Assembly (NCBI GenBank): GCA_964023275.1
Contig: OZ029915.1
Coordinates: 41,161,238-41,225,237 of the forward strand
Direction: 5' to 3'
Length of the DNA: 64,000 nt
Source: Norana najaformis
Taxonomy: Eukaryota > Annelida > Clitellata > Crassiclitellata > Hormogastridae
Shown here: positions 1-12,000 of the stretch, piece by piece
Position numbering within the stretch: position 1 is the stretch's first letter
Layout of the letters: each line of letters opens with the position of its first letter
The notes under the pieces: generated by a model
Told to the model about the DNA's origin: nothing
Seen by the model: only the letters and a program-made list of their open reading frames with translations
Databases searched by the model: none
Translations under genes and position numbers: made by a program

Positions 1-185
1 TCTTGTCGTCGTCATCACTGCCTGTGTCAGCTTTCTGATGATGGCTGACATGGCAACAGCTACTTACTCTCGCTGGTGCACTCAGCAAGAGACCATCTTC
101 AGCTACTCTGGCAACAACCAAGGTCTCTGCGGTCCACAGCTTTCAGGCGCACTCAGCTTCCTCTGCCAGACACGTGGATACAACG
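1..185 (+). CDS. Insulin-like gene exon: end of signal peptide and B chain
   Basis: Open from base 2 to the donor at 186 (AACG|GTCAGT), ending with one base of a codon (phase 1). It encodes a hydrophobic leader, RWCTQQETIFSYSGNNQ, then the B-chain core LCGPQLSGALSFLC and QTRGYN. The left limit is the window edge, not a splice site. Confidence 0.85.
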
Positions 186-1527
186 GTCAGTCCACGGATG
201 AATGAAGAAGCCTGTGTGTGTATGCGTGTATGTATGCGTGTACGTATGCGTGTATGTATGCGTGTATGTATGCGTGTATGTATGCGTGTATGTATGCGTG
301 TATGTATGCGTGTACGTATGCGTGTATGTATGCGTGTATGTATGCGTGTATATATGCGTGCATGTATGCGCGTACGTATGCGTGTATGTATGCGTATATG
401 TATGTGTGAACGCATAGTTTTAGGGCAAGGGGTTTTAAAATGGGATTACGGGTTTTTTGTCCATCGGAGTTTTACTCTGAGGGTATATTGGCCAGATGGT
501 CATTGGCAGAGAAATTATTGACCACGGGGTTGGTTATATTGGCCAAATACCTGCATGTAGGTCTATGTACGTACGTACGTATGCAAGCATATATAGATGG
601 CCGGATGAATGGATGGATGGTTGGATGGATGGATGGGCGGACGGACCTGTGTCGATGAATGCATAAGCCATACGGGCATCTATGTAATGTTATTTCTGCA
701 TTTTGTGAAGTGCCATTAACTAATGACAAAAGCATCAAGCGATGGCACTGAGCAATTGTTCGTGAAGGTTTTGCTGAAGGTTCCTACACAGTAACCATCT
801 CAAGGGAGCCTCGAACCTGCACACTCAGAGTGACATGGCAAGCGCTCAAAGAAATCGGCCACCTCGTCAGATGAAGGCCGATCAATTACCAAGTACGGCT
901 GTCACTTGGCTGTTGGGCATTTGCGCTCCCTTTGTCCATCGACAGAGCTCTCACAAAAACAGACCTTCGGCCTTTCACTCAAAACATTCCTATTTCACAG
1001 ATCGTACCCTGACACCCCTTCTTCCTCTTATCTCTCTCTCCTCTCCAACCCCAAAACACCACCACCACCCGTAGCTGCCACGCTGTCTCTCCGTCTGACT
1101 TTTGGATCTTGACCCGGAGCCGAACCCTTTTGCCTAATGATTTTGTTTTGACTGAGCGCCTGTGAATAAGCTGGTCCCCGCGGCGCGGCTTTCGTTGGGC
1201 GCTGTAGAAATCTCGGGATTACGATTACGATTACGAACAGACGGTCCCAATCCATCGTCGTCTTATATCATGATAATTTTATCAACAGGCCGTTCCAAGA
1301 GGGCAACCAGCGCCGAGTCTGGAGGCGTCGTCTTGGCCGGATTGATGGACCCTCGTGGGGCAGGGTCCGTTCAACAAAGCCCACCATCATTCTTCGATCG
1401 ATCGAACGCCCTTGGTTTTCTACAGCACAAGAGGCAGTCGGGTGACGGTAGAGTTCAGGGCATCATCTGCGAGTGCTGCGTCAACAGTTGCACCATGGAT
1501 GAACTGAGAACTTACTGCAGGCAGTGA
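1..1527 (+). CDS. Insulin-like peptide precursor gene (5' end outside window), two visible exons
   Basis: Secreted insulin/IGF-type hormone precursor. Visible coding parts are 1-185 and 1289-1527; the frame starts at base 2. The first exon gives a hydrophobic stretch (LVVVITACVSFL) fitting the end of a signal peptide, then a B chain with GLCGPQLSGALSFLCQTRGY, matching the insulin pattern L-C-G-x10-C with Gly-Tyr after the second Cys. The second exon gives a C peptide bounded by RSKR and QHKR processing sites, then an A chain beginning GIICECCVNSC and ending LRTYCRQ-stop, with the canonical CC-x3-C-x8-C spacing. The intron is phase 1 within the B/C-peptide boundary, as in other insulin genes. 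Extra cysteines occur at A4 and before LCG in the B chain, suggesting a fourth disulfide as in molluscan and annelid insulins. Seen: motifs, cleavage sites, phase. Inferred: splicing and the disulfide pairing. The initiator ATG is probably left of the window; the visible ATGs at 38-43 follow hydrophobic in-frame sequence. Confidence 0.88.
211..408 (+). repeat. 12-bp minisatellite (TATGCGTGTATG)n
   Basis: About 16 tandem units of a 12-base motif, with variants such as TACG for TATG. The period is a multiple of three, so several frames stay open on both strands and give spurious repetitive peptides (CMRV, VYVC and RIHT types). It lies about 25 bases after the insulin donor. Confidence 0.93.
583..648 (+). 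repeat. Imperfect (GGAT/ACGG)n tetranucleotide tract
   Basis: A run of GATG, GGAT, GGTT and GGAC-type tetranucleotides in the insulin-like gene intron. No coding signal. Confidence 0.7.
929..1236 (+). repeat. Non-LTR retrotransposon 3' tail, family 1 (GATTAC tail)
   Basis: About 300 bases closely related to segments at 3.6, 20.5, 27.2 and 34.4 kb. The shared order is a TTTCACTC...AAAAC block, a CT-rich block, CTGACT..GGATCTTGACC, CCTTTTGCCTA, GATTTTGTTTTGACTGAGCG, CTGTGAATAAGCTGG, GGGCGCTGTAGAAATCTCG, and a terminal (ATTACG)3. Short 3' simple-repeat tails are usual for CR1/RTE-type LINEs and SINEs sharing their tails. Its 3' end lies about 50 bases before the insulin A-chain exon acceptor. 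Confidence 0.8.
1289..1527 (+). CDS. Insulin-like gene exon: C peptide and A chain, with stop
   Basis: The acceptor is ttttatcaacag at 1277-1288. The exon opens with GC, completing a Gly codon with the G at 185, and ends at TGA 1525-1527. It encodes RSKR, a C peptide of about 45 residues, QHKR, then the A chain (GIICECC at the core). The upstream part of this open frame (from about 1162) lies in a retrotransposon tail and is not part of the exon. Confidence 0.87.
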
Positions 1528-2127
1528 GGAAAACGGTTCAACGGCTGACATCCTTCATCATCTCAGATACGACCAAAGGCAAACGAACATATGAGAAAAA
1601 CAAAAAAAGACTATTTAAAAATCTCTACGTATTACAAAACTCGTAACCATACATATAAACTTTATGTATGTAGGCCTAACTGCCTAATATATACTAGCCT
1701 ATATATTAGGCCTAAGTTCCGGTAAATAAGCTATAATAATGGGAACATTGATAGGGATTCAGTCACACTTAGGTTCATGTTGCTCTGAACTGACTAAAAT
1801 TACTTAAGCCTATTTCTCGAAGTGGAATCTGTCTTCATCGTGAATTATTGGCCCATAAATATCACTGACAATACAGCAACTTCAGATATTTCTTTTTTTT
1901 AAATTAATATTAGTAAGCTGTGTATTTAGAAATCTGTATAGCTCCGTACAAACCTGTGCTAATGAATTTCTAATTTGTATGATGTGGATGCCAGGTTTGG
2001 CATTACTGGACTACTGAAGATACATAGTCTACCAAGGCTTTAGTCCTAATTCGCCTAACATCTAATTCGCGAGGTCTTTAAAGAGGCCTAATACACATAA
2101 AAGTAAACCGAAGCATCTATATTAAAT

Positions 2128-2133
2128 AATAAA
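2128..2133 (+). terminator. Candidate polyadenylation signal for the insulin-like gene
   Basis: AATAAA about 600 bases after the stop at 1527, in AT-rich sequence. It is the first clear canonical hexamer I noticed on this strand. No transcript evidence. Confidence 0.3.
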
Positions 2134-3435
2134 TGTGAAAATGTTTAAATTACTATAAACTACAGTATCTAAAGCACATATATATTATGTGAGTACGTCA
2201 CCAAGTAAAGATGGCGGACTTCGCTTTAACTCTGCTTGTAATAACCCTGAGCCTAATGTTATTTCAATGTTAAAGCAATTTCAATGTCAATTTCCAAAAT
2301 TTCTCAGCGCCACACAATAGCTGCGTCAGGAAGACCAGCTTAAAAATACTGGGGCTACATCAAATCAAGTTTGCAAGAGCCAAGCTGTTGGGTGAGTAAC
2401 AGTACCAAGACAGAATCCCAGGAACTTCAGGGCGGGCACACAGCGCGCTGCCAAGCAATTGTGATGGCAACTGTGGTCCAGGATCGGGTGCAGGAGTGGA
2501 TAGTTTTAAAAGTTCGGTTTGAAGTTCAGTTTGCTTTGTTTGAAGTTTGATAGTTCGGAATGAAGTGAAACTCTGCAGGAGAGAGGGCAAGCGGAGGAGA
2601 GCTCATATTTACATGTGACAATGAAGGCTTCACAAACTAACGGGTCAGAATTGGGAGGCACACCACAATCTTCCTCTCGTCTTATATGGCTACCTCTTAG
2701 GATTACCTCTTTTTCATGTTGAACAAGACTATTTAGCAATGCACAGAAGTTAAAACTAAACATTTGAGTCTTTCAAACTGTAATAAACGAATACATCATA
2801 CACTGAAAAAGTCAACTAGATAAGCTAAGTGTACACTTCAACATGATACTGTGCTCAGTTGAAACGGAATAGCTGTTTGCGGTTGTGAACGATTCTAAAA
2901 TGGCAGGCTGGCTAAACATATCTTCTTGCAAAGGTGAAAAATCCAAATTAATGAGGCTAATACTAAAATATCCAGTTTGTAACAGTCTCTACACAGACCT
3001 GCAATTAAAACTTTACATACAAGTTCAAAAATAATGCACTACAAAATATTCACATGATATGCTTAAGAGTTTCTTTGCTACTGTAATAACAAACAGATGA
3101 CCTAATTATGATGAAAATATGCCAACATGTAATTGGTTTACACAATCTGTCCTTTCCAATGCTGGCTAGTTCACATACCGGTACATGTACAACGTGGAAA
3201 TAATCCAGCAAATGAGAACTGAAATTCAATTGAAAAAACTAAAACAAAACACCCTCTAACCGTAAGGTCTAAAGTAGCATTACGTAAGCAAACTGAAGTA
3301 AGACTTTATACCTGACCTATTGGAATTTGACCCGGTTTCTCCAAAGGTTTATGCTTTTTTGACTGGAATTTTGACTTGAAGCAACCATCGACTGAAGCTT
3401 TGGGCATTATAATAACAGCCCTATAAAAGTCTTTA

Positions 3436-3452
3436 GATTAGATTAGATTAGA
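3436..3452 (+). repeat. Short (TTAGA)n tract
   Basis: Tandem pentamer in the convergent spacer. A similar motif is seen near 14700 in a SHANK intron. Confidence 0.6.
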
Positions 3453-3595
3453 CACAAAATTTCCAAATTATAACAACGCCTAGAAAGTAACATATGGGCA
3501 GCAGTGAAAATATTAAGCCCTTAGAGGTCGCCTATTTATAAATTAATCAGTTCACTTCTATTTCACCAAACTCCTATCAAAAGAACAAGTAACAA

Positions 3596-3901
3596 ATCTG
3601 ACAAAACTGTGCATCTCTTGCAATTTCTGCACTGGTCTCTCACTCAAATTTGAAAACATTACTTTTCCAAAAGTCTTATCCTAATTCTTCCTCTTCCCCT
3701 AATCTCTCTTCTCGCTTCAATTTCAAACACCATCCACTGTAGCCGTCCGACTGTCTGCCTGCCTGACTTCTGGATCTTGACCTGGAACCAAACCCTTTTG
3801 CCTAGCGATTTTGTTTTAACTGAGCACCTGTAAATAAGCCGGTTCCCGCAACTTAGCTTTCGTGGGGCACTCTAGAAATCTCGAGATTGCGATTATGATT
3901 T
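3596..3901 (+). repeat. LINE 3' tail, family 1
   Basis: Same ordered blocks as the copy at 929-1236, including CTGCACTGGTCTCTCACTC, CTGACTTCTGGATCTTGACC, GATTTTGTTTTAACTGAGC and the GATTGCGATTATGATT tail, which is more degraded. Same orientation. Confidence 0.8.
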
Positions 3902-6189
3902 GAGACACAAACGTACATAAATACAAATGCACATGTATTGCTAAAATGCTTATCAGGAACACTCTAGTGAAAACGTCCGACTTCTAAAGTTTAAGACAAG
4001 TACAGATACAAAGCTTAAAGTGACTACTCGGTATGTGACACGTCGCTGCAACAAAGAGGTATAACTGACATAATATTTGTCCATATTTTATTGTAATTTA
4101 AAATGCACACAATCAGGTTATGCTACTGAGGCAATTTTCAAAAGCAGCAATTATGACCATGGCAGCAAACAGGAACCACTTATTGCTTACTATAACAGCC
4201 AGAAAGTACCACTTTCACTAAGATCATGAATACAGCAAATTTCAGGCTGATTTTACCATAGCCGTAATCTTTCACATCCTATAGTCAGGCCAAATTCTGT
4301 TATTAAAAGACATGGATTTGAATGCTCAAATTCAAATTTCAGATAATTGATAGTTTACATAACATGGCAAAAACTGCATAAATTTTCAGACAAAAACTGC
4401 TTATATTTCAACCTGACTTCCTGAAAAAAAGTGTTAACTTATGGAAAATGCTTGTAAGTCACACTGAGACAAATGGTTCATTTTCCTGGCCTAGGTCAAA
4501 ACTACTGGATGAAAATGCTTCTCATGAAAACAACTCACACAATCGAAAATGCTTCTCATGTCCAAGCAGAAAACAACTTCAATAGGTTTAAAGCATGTGT
4601 AAACATTAATTCAGAACCTCTCAATACAATGATAACCATCACACTGTGAAAACAAAGAAAACAATATATCCCAACTTGAATTTGCTAAGACATTTGCTCT
4701 CCTAAATATCTAGGATTTACATAAAAACCAAATTAAATCTCACCAAAGTTAATGTTAATCGCATTTATTTTTATTTCCTTAAAACTGTCTTCATACGAAC
4801 ATTCTAATAAACCAAGAATAGCAACACAAAAATTACTACAATAATAGAGTAACTTTATAACCATGACTGCAAATGTGATAGAACAAGCATTGTCTCTTCT
4901 TGAAAGCACAGACTGTAAAATGCATTTTGTAGTTTAAAGGAATTAAATCAGCAGAGAACATAAATATGGTAATCTGTTTTAACAGATCTGTTAAAAATAC
5001 AGCACAAAACAAAAACTAAAGACATCACAGAACAACATATCAAACAACAGACACTCAAACTAGCACAACATTTCATAAATACCCAGCACAGCTTAAATGC
5101 TACAGCATAAAATATCAAACAGTAAGATTAGTGAACGCAACAAGACAAAGAACAGCGTTACACAGAATGCCTCAACTGTTGCCCTCCAATAAAAGTTACT
5201 TCTGTCTCTGAGAATTCTTAAAGAAAAATCATTAAAATGCCTTGGAAATTGATTGTTTTAATTACAGCTTAATATATTATAAAAGCACTTAAATTTCATA
5301 TCAATCAAATATCAGCAACCTTTACAAATGTAAATATAACTATGTAACGCACCTATATAGGTGTAACAAAAAACAAAATCTCCTGTTTCACCTAAAATTA
5401 GAATTTACAGTATTCAAACAACTTAGAATCTGTCTTCAGATAAATAAAAGAAGAAGTTTAAAATATCCATCTGTTTGTATGCCTCACAATCATTTTATAT
5501 TCCAATACAAAATATTAACAATGAACTGAATCGTAAACCAAACTTACAAAATTTGAAGCAGACAACTGTACATTATAAATTAAATAAACAGTGAGCCTAC
5601 TCCCCAGTTTCAACATTTAAACTAAAACACACCAAAAGACTGGCAGTTCATAATACATAGAAATTCACTCCATTAGCCAACATCTGCAGAACTCAACGAC
5701 ATAGACTTAATGTATCTGATGGCATACACCAAAATGTTACGATTTCCACAAAAGTGCACGGTGACATTTACTCATTCCTTAATAGCCACCACCAAACGGA
5801 ATTATCTAAATGGTTCATTTTGAACAATCACATATCTATTGATTTGCAAAACAATACAGAAAAAACAATATTGTCACAACTAATAACAATAAATAATTCA
5901 GGATTTTAAAGGCAAAACAATATGGGTAAATCAATGTAAAATTCGTTTGACAAATACTTAATTAAACAATAACCCTTAAGGTTCAATAATAATTTTTTAT
6001 AATAAAATTCTTAGTAAACAATGAACATTTTCAGAATATTGCAAAAATTTAATAAAACTGACAAACATGATATCTGAAAAAGAAAACCCTGTGTCAAACT
6101 GTAGCACAAACGCAAAGTACATTACAAGTGGTTCTTAGTCTTGTGTAATCCTGTACAAATAGTGCCACAGAAAATAAAAGGGTATTCAC

Positions 6190-6195
6190 TTTATT
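6190..6195 (-). terminator. Candidate SHANK polyadenylation signal
   Basis: TTTATT on plus (AATAAA on minus) about 600 bases after the SHANK stop codon. Other hexamers lie further on, so the true 3' end is undecided. Confidence 0.35.
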
Positions 6196-6795
6196 CTAAT
6201 AGTGAAGTGATGCCCTACCACCGTACAAGTCGTGATTTGGCTCATAACGTTCAAACTGGTACAGCAGGCCTACTGGGGAATTCCTACGCAGTTTTGTTAC
6301 CTTACAACCAATGAACAGCAACTTCTAGAAATTCAGCATTAGAGGAATGGAAACCATTGCAAGTAGGCTTTTGTGGGACAAGTGGATCAAAGATGTGAGA
6401 ATGCAGATCACACATTGCCATTAACAAATAAAACCGCAGCTCATTCGTTCATTCAGAGAATTTATACAGCACCTCTTCAAGGTAACTACTCAACTGTGCT
6501 CCATACCAGCCCTTGCTGAAAGAATCTTATAATTTAAAACAAACTTTCATGGACACAGTGCAATTTAGAATAATGCTTCTGTTAATTGTTTAGCAAAAAT
6601 AATAACACTGAAAAATGGCCAAAATTCTTCAATTATCCCATATCTAAGATTTTATCACTAAATCTGAAAGTCTAAAGATTAAATCTGAACTTAGCAATAG
6701 ATGCTGTTTTCACTAGAGAAGAGTTTCTGTAACACATTCAGACTGCAAATGACTTTTCCTGTTAGATACTGTCAAAGCTCATTTGTAACAAGCAT

Positions 6796-9020
6796 CTATA
6801 TAACTAATTTTTGCCGAGCCTGAACAATTTTCATTCGCTGATCAAGGTCACTGAATCCAAGTTGAATCCAGTCTATATAGGTTAACTCAGACAACTTTAC
6901 TCCATCTACAGAGTTCTCTACAAATGCATTCACATGCTCTCCTAAATCAATGCTGTTCAGCCAAAGTGCAACGTCTGCAACAGACCAGGTATGAATTGGT
7001 CGATGGATTGCTTCCTCTCTGCCTTGCGCATCAACCATTCCATTTCTTGCACTCGATGCAGAAATGCAGTGACGAGTGTTGCAGTCAGTCAGAGGGACTG
7101 AAGCCGATTTCAAGAATTGATGAAACCTGTCACTGGATTGCAAATCAAATTCCTCAGGTGGAGGCGGCAATGGCAGAAGAAAGTCGTCAAGATCGGAATC
7201 TTCTTTGAAGTCATCGAATGTTGGTGCTGGTGGTGGAGGAGGAGGAGGCAAGTCAAAGTCAAGGTCATCAATGGACTTATTCTGTTGGAAACTTTTCTGG
7301 GTCTTGTCAACTTCTGGAAATGATTCCAATACTCTGGGAGGCACTGGTAAATTAAATTTTGGTGGAGCAGGTGGAGGGACAAGTTGCGGAGGAATGACTG
7401 CCCGTGAATGCTGGTAACGATCACGAACTGGCTGTGAGTTTGCCAATCGTACTGGAATATTTTCTTCGCCCAACTTGCCGGTAGCATGCAAAGCTGATGA
7501 ATCTATATTCTGCCTTACATTTCTAGTAGTAGGAAAAGAAAGATTTCTTCCATTTATCGGAGTATCCGCAGCTCCGTTAACAGCGTCAGGTTCAGCTGTA
7601 GTTTCGTTGGTGTGTTTTGTTTTGTTTGATAACGCCTTCAGAAGGTCTTGAAGAAAAGGTTGTTGGGAGTTGCCAGATGATGTCTCACTTATTTCCGTCT
7701 GGTTCCCTGCTATTTCTGCCAGAATATGATTCTCTGTCTCAGCTTTATCCTCCATCTGCTTCCTTCTCATCTGAATCTCTGAAAGCAGGGATACATTGGC
7801 AGAAGGTGCGGAAACAGTAGCCATTGTTTGGCTGGGTAATTTATGGGACTGCTGTGCACAGAAATTGTTGGAATTCCAAATCTCATCTTTCACTGATGAG
7901 CTGCCACTGTCCTTTGGTGCCAAGAGCTCTCTTTTCTTTTGAATTTCTTCCAGCAAAGTGTTCTGAGCTGCCACTGGTCTCTTGCCAGAAGGTTCCTCTT
8001 TTGAAGTTGATTGCTGCATGGTGCTCGTGGGTGTTGTGGAAAATGGAGAAGCTGAACCTAACAGAGGTGGTCGAAGAGGAGGAGGAGGTGGTGGTGGTGG
8101 TGATGGAGGAGGAGCACCAGCAGTTAAATGAGGTATTTTACTGGTACCCTGATCAGTTGAATTACTCAAAAAATGAGCTGAAGAGACAGCTGAATGGTGA
8201 AACAATGCCACCTTTTTATCATTCTGCAATACAACATTATTTAAAACAGGTTGTACAGGAGAAGAAAACTGAGGAATTTTATTAGCATTAAGCGGTGTTG
8301 CGCTGTTCTGAAATGCAGGCCGACGGGGAGGGGGAGGAGGAGGAGGAGAAGAAGGACGTAAAGACGTCAACGTTTTACTGGCATTGAGTGTTGTCGCTCC
8401 AACAGTAGCTCTTGTCTCTTTACTTGAATCCTGTGATGAAACCAAATTTAAAGAACCAGTCTTTGGAGGCAAAGGAGGTGGCGAGAGCAACTGTGTGGGC
8501 GAATTTGATGGCTGACTCATCCTTTTAAATGCAGGCTTTTGTTCCTGACAAGAAGCTGTGTTGTCCAGTGCCCCTTGGAGGTGTTTTCCATCGTCCGATT
8601 CTGAGCCCGGAAGTGAAAACATGCGAATGAATGGTAGAGCTTGGTCCTTTGGAATAAATTTTCTGGGTGTCTGAATTTTCATGTCTGTCTGATCCTCAGC
8701 GATTGTTACTTCTGGTGAAACCAAGTTCTGCATGCTGCTGGCCCTCGAAAATTTTCCAAATTGGGAGTCTTCATTAGGGAAGGAAGCAATTCTACCACGA
8801 CACAGACCTATGTTATCCTGGTAGGTATCTCCAAGTGGCATAGCCATTGCCATTTGCTTTCCATGCCTTGTGTGAACTGAGGCGATATTACCACCCGAAC
8901 CAACCACACGAGCCATTCGTTCAAGCGTCTGCATATTGGGGGCGATCAGTAATCGCTTTAGTCTGGTTCCACTGTCATCCTCACCACAGTCGCTTTCATG
9001 CATGATGCGTTCAAGGTTTT
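6796..9020 (-). CDS. SHANK: SHANK last coding exon (proline-rich region, Homer site, SAM)
   Basis: 741 residues from ENLERIMHESDCG (acceptor catttttcag at 9021-9030) to the stop at 6796-6798. Residue numbers refer to the full protein. Four poly-proline blocks occur (about residues 839-845, 917-928, then two near 1190-1235), plus VPPPAPPKF, the Homer EVH1 ligand PPEEF (1234-1238, bases 7147-7161) and a SAM domain (WSVADVALWLNSIDLGEH to the end). The SAM polymerises SHANK into sheets in the vertebrate proteins. Confidence 0.95.
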
Positions 9021-12000
9021 CTGAAAAATGAAAATCATGCAACTGCAGTATAACGTTGTTAGGAGGGACTTTTCTATATCATTAAAAGGAATAAAAGGCT
9101 CATTAATTACCTGCTTTAAAAGAAAACAAAAATATTGATCAACTACACGTGAGAACTGTGTGGAAGAACCAAAATCAAAACCGTGAAACTTACATCAACA
9201 ATTCCTTACATTAAAAATAAACTATTCAGTGATTAATTGCATGCATTTTATGAATTTTGAGAATAAATATCAATGGATAGAATATCACACCTAGATCTGC
9301 AAGACCACCACTAGTTTTTTTGACCTGTGCACCAGCATGGGAAACTAAAGTTGGCTGATGCAGAGTACCTACAAAAACAAACAATAAAAGACATAACAAT
9401 AAATGACATAACATTTGTCACAACTGGAAAGCTGATGACAAGAACAAAACCAATCTCTTTTATATATAAACACAGCAGCTTCACTGGTTCTTTCTTAGCG
9501 TCCTGGATTCAACACCAAAATGTCAGTACCATGGATACAGCAGTTTTGATATTCTTTTATAACATGTTATATAAATATTAGGATTCATATATGCATAGGC
9601 ATTTATACAGCATTGTACATACGTATAAATACAGTGTATATATGTGCCTTTTGTGCATTTGTTGAACTGCATAGAATTCTCTACCTGCAGCATTTAAATG
9701 ACCACTGTAAAGCTGCAATTTCATTGTTTGAAAACGTAAAGCCCTGAGAGTCCCTCGGGACAGTTTCCTTTCCTTTCAAATGTAATGCAGTTTAAATATA
9801 TCCATGATTTTAATGCACAGCAATTCTGTCTACTGGTAATCAGTCTTCTATTCAGTCAGTATCTTTGAGAAACTGCATTTCTGAGCTATTTTTAGCCAAA
9901 CTAACTTTCAGTTGTTATGTAGTAATAGATCCGACAGATCAGCAGCATGTAGTTGTAGTGTAGTTGGTCAGCAGGTCAGTTTTCATAGTCGGGGCAGGCA
10001 ATGGTGTTTAGAGGTTCAACAGATGGGTTAGAGACAGGACTGTTTCACGAATCTTTTACTGTCCATCGGCAACTATTCTTTTCCTCTCGGAGACTTGGGA
10101 TCATTTCTGTGTAGACACACTCATACCGCTACGGTGCTACACATATCTCTTAAGTTAAATTATTTCAGAATGAAATATAGGGTAAGCAGAGTTAGGAACT
10201 CACTCTGCTGAGGTGATTCCAGTGCATTAAGCGCCGTAACATGTGAGGCCAAAGACTCCTCTGCAGGCGAGACAACAACAAGGCACAAATTGTCTTTGGT
10301 CTGCTTAATTAGGTTGACCGTATAATCATGAGATGCTGTTTTCACATTCTGTCCGTTCACCTGAAATACAATTACAAAACATTTGCACATCCGTTGCAAA
10401 CTGTGACACTATATAATTAAGTTCAAGTGCTGTCTCTTAAACAGATACATCCGGAACCTCTGCTTCAAATAACGCAATATGACAATTGTACATCTTATTA
10501 TTATTTTAAGTTGGTAGTTCTCATAGTGTTCCTTTAAAACAAACATCACAATTTGTTTAGTTTGAAGAATCAATTTCATGGATTAAAAAATTAAAAATTT
10601 TAATATATCAAACTAAAATAAGTTTATGAAACCTCACTATAGCTTTTAAAAGCCTGTTTTATTTTAACTACACATAAACTCTATCATTCTTTAATGTATT
10701 TTCCAGAAAGAGTTCCTTGAACAAGTTTTTGTGGTCAGCAGGCTTGGCTGCATGATTAGGATTTTGATCATATATGAGACTCAGAGCTGCTCATAAGAAA
10801 TCTTTGCATTCATTTTAATATTTATCTGAAAATATCTGTTAAATATTAAAACTGTTGGAATGTAATTTTTATCCTCTTTGACGCAAAACGAACCTCTAAC
10901 AGAAAGTCCCGCGGTCTAATGCCAGCATGCTCAGCCATACTGTTTTCTGCAATGATGGAGAAGTATTGTAACGCAGGAACTTCTGGTGTTGGAACAAAGT
11001 TTGAATCATCGGCAGAACCTGAAAACAAAGCACTTCTATAACTCACCATGTTGTAAGTAATTTATTAGGTGATATTTGGAAATACATAAAATAATCGTCC
11101 TGCTGCAAACTAAAATGCTGTACCGTTTTAAAATTATTACTGCCTCCTTTAAATGTGGCCAATAATCACAATACACACACTTTTGCACATATAAGCAAAG
11201 AAATCTGTCCAAAATTCAAGTATGACAGCTCAATTTCAGTTGGAAATTGTATTTCACATCCTTCCCCTTTCATCTGAATTTAGAATACTGCACAGCCAAA
11301 AATTACTATGACTAGTAATTTGACACAATAGCTTAAACATGAACAGCTTCTTTAGTGTTTCAAGTACCGTAATCAACATCCAGATTTTTCTTAAACACAC
11401 CTCTTGATCCACGAAGAATAAATCCATATCCACTCTTTCCAGGTTTTAGAAAAACTGTTCTTGGCAGAGGGAAACTAAAACCAAGCACAGAAATCGATTT
11501 TAAAATAAAATCTTACTATGTACAGATTTGGTAACAAACGAATCAAAGGTCAGAATTAGACTTATACTGCAAAGTAGAACTTAAAAGTTTAGCAAAATGT
11601 AACTAGATGTTCAATACCAAACTTATTAACTACCGGTAAATTGTATGAGCACAGTTGATGACCCTCAGTATTATACTTTCCAGACTGTATGTCACGGTTT
11701 CTTAAAATGAGCTTCTAGGGATGCGTCTTGTTGAAAGGATCAACTTATATATGAACTTTAAAGAAATATTGGACTGCCACAGTATATAACCTGCAGAGCT
11801 GAATGATGAATAAAAAGGAGAGAAATAATATGTATTCTCTTCCCTGAGATTTATGTAAGTCATACTGTGTCTCAAAAGCTCAAACATTTTACTGTAAGCT
11901 GTCTGATTTGAAAGCATCTGCATCATAGCCTGCCAGACAATAGTGTCTAATTCCTTTAAGAGGCCACACTCCAGTATAATTTAAGAGCCAAAATGATTGT

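Larger units (their letters stand above)
186..1288 (+). other. Insulin-like gene intron (phase 1)
   Basis: This intron separates the B-chain and A-chain exons. It holds the 12-bp minisatellite at 211-408, a short (ATGG)n-like tract at 589-645, and a LINE-tail repeat ending at 1236, only about 50 bases before the acceptor. Confidence 0.75.
1528..6795. other. Convergent spacer: 3' flank of the insulin-like gene and 3' UTR/flank of SHANK
   Basis: No coding exon recognised. A plus-strand AATAAA at 2128-2133 could end the insulin-like transcript. The AT-rich block from about 6795 down to 4000 probably contains the minus-strand SHANK 3' UTR, with AATAAA candidates (TTTATT on plus) at 6190-6195, near 4763 and near 4087. 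A LINE tail lies at 3596-3901. Two copies of GAAAATGCTTCTCATG sit about 32 bases apart near 4508 and 4541. Confidence 0.5.

Noticed and set aside
143..521. Several long repetitive open frames on both strands
   Set aside because: They are the 12-bp minisatellite read in different frames; period divisible by three keeps frames open. No start context or family.
7824..8285. 153-codon plus-strand open frame
   Set aside because: Antisense shadow of the proline-rich SHANK exon (poly-Glu/Val from reverse-read proline codons).
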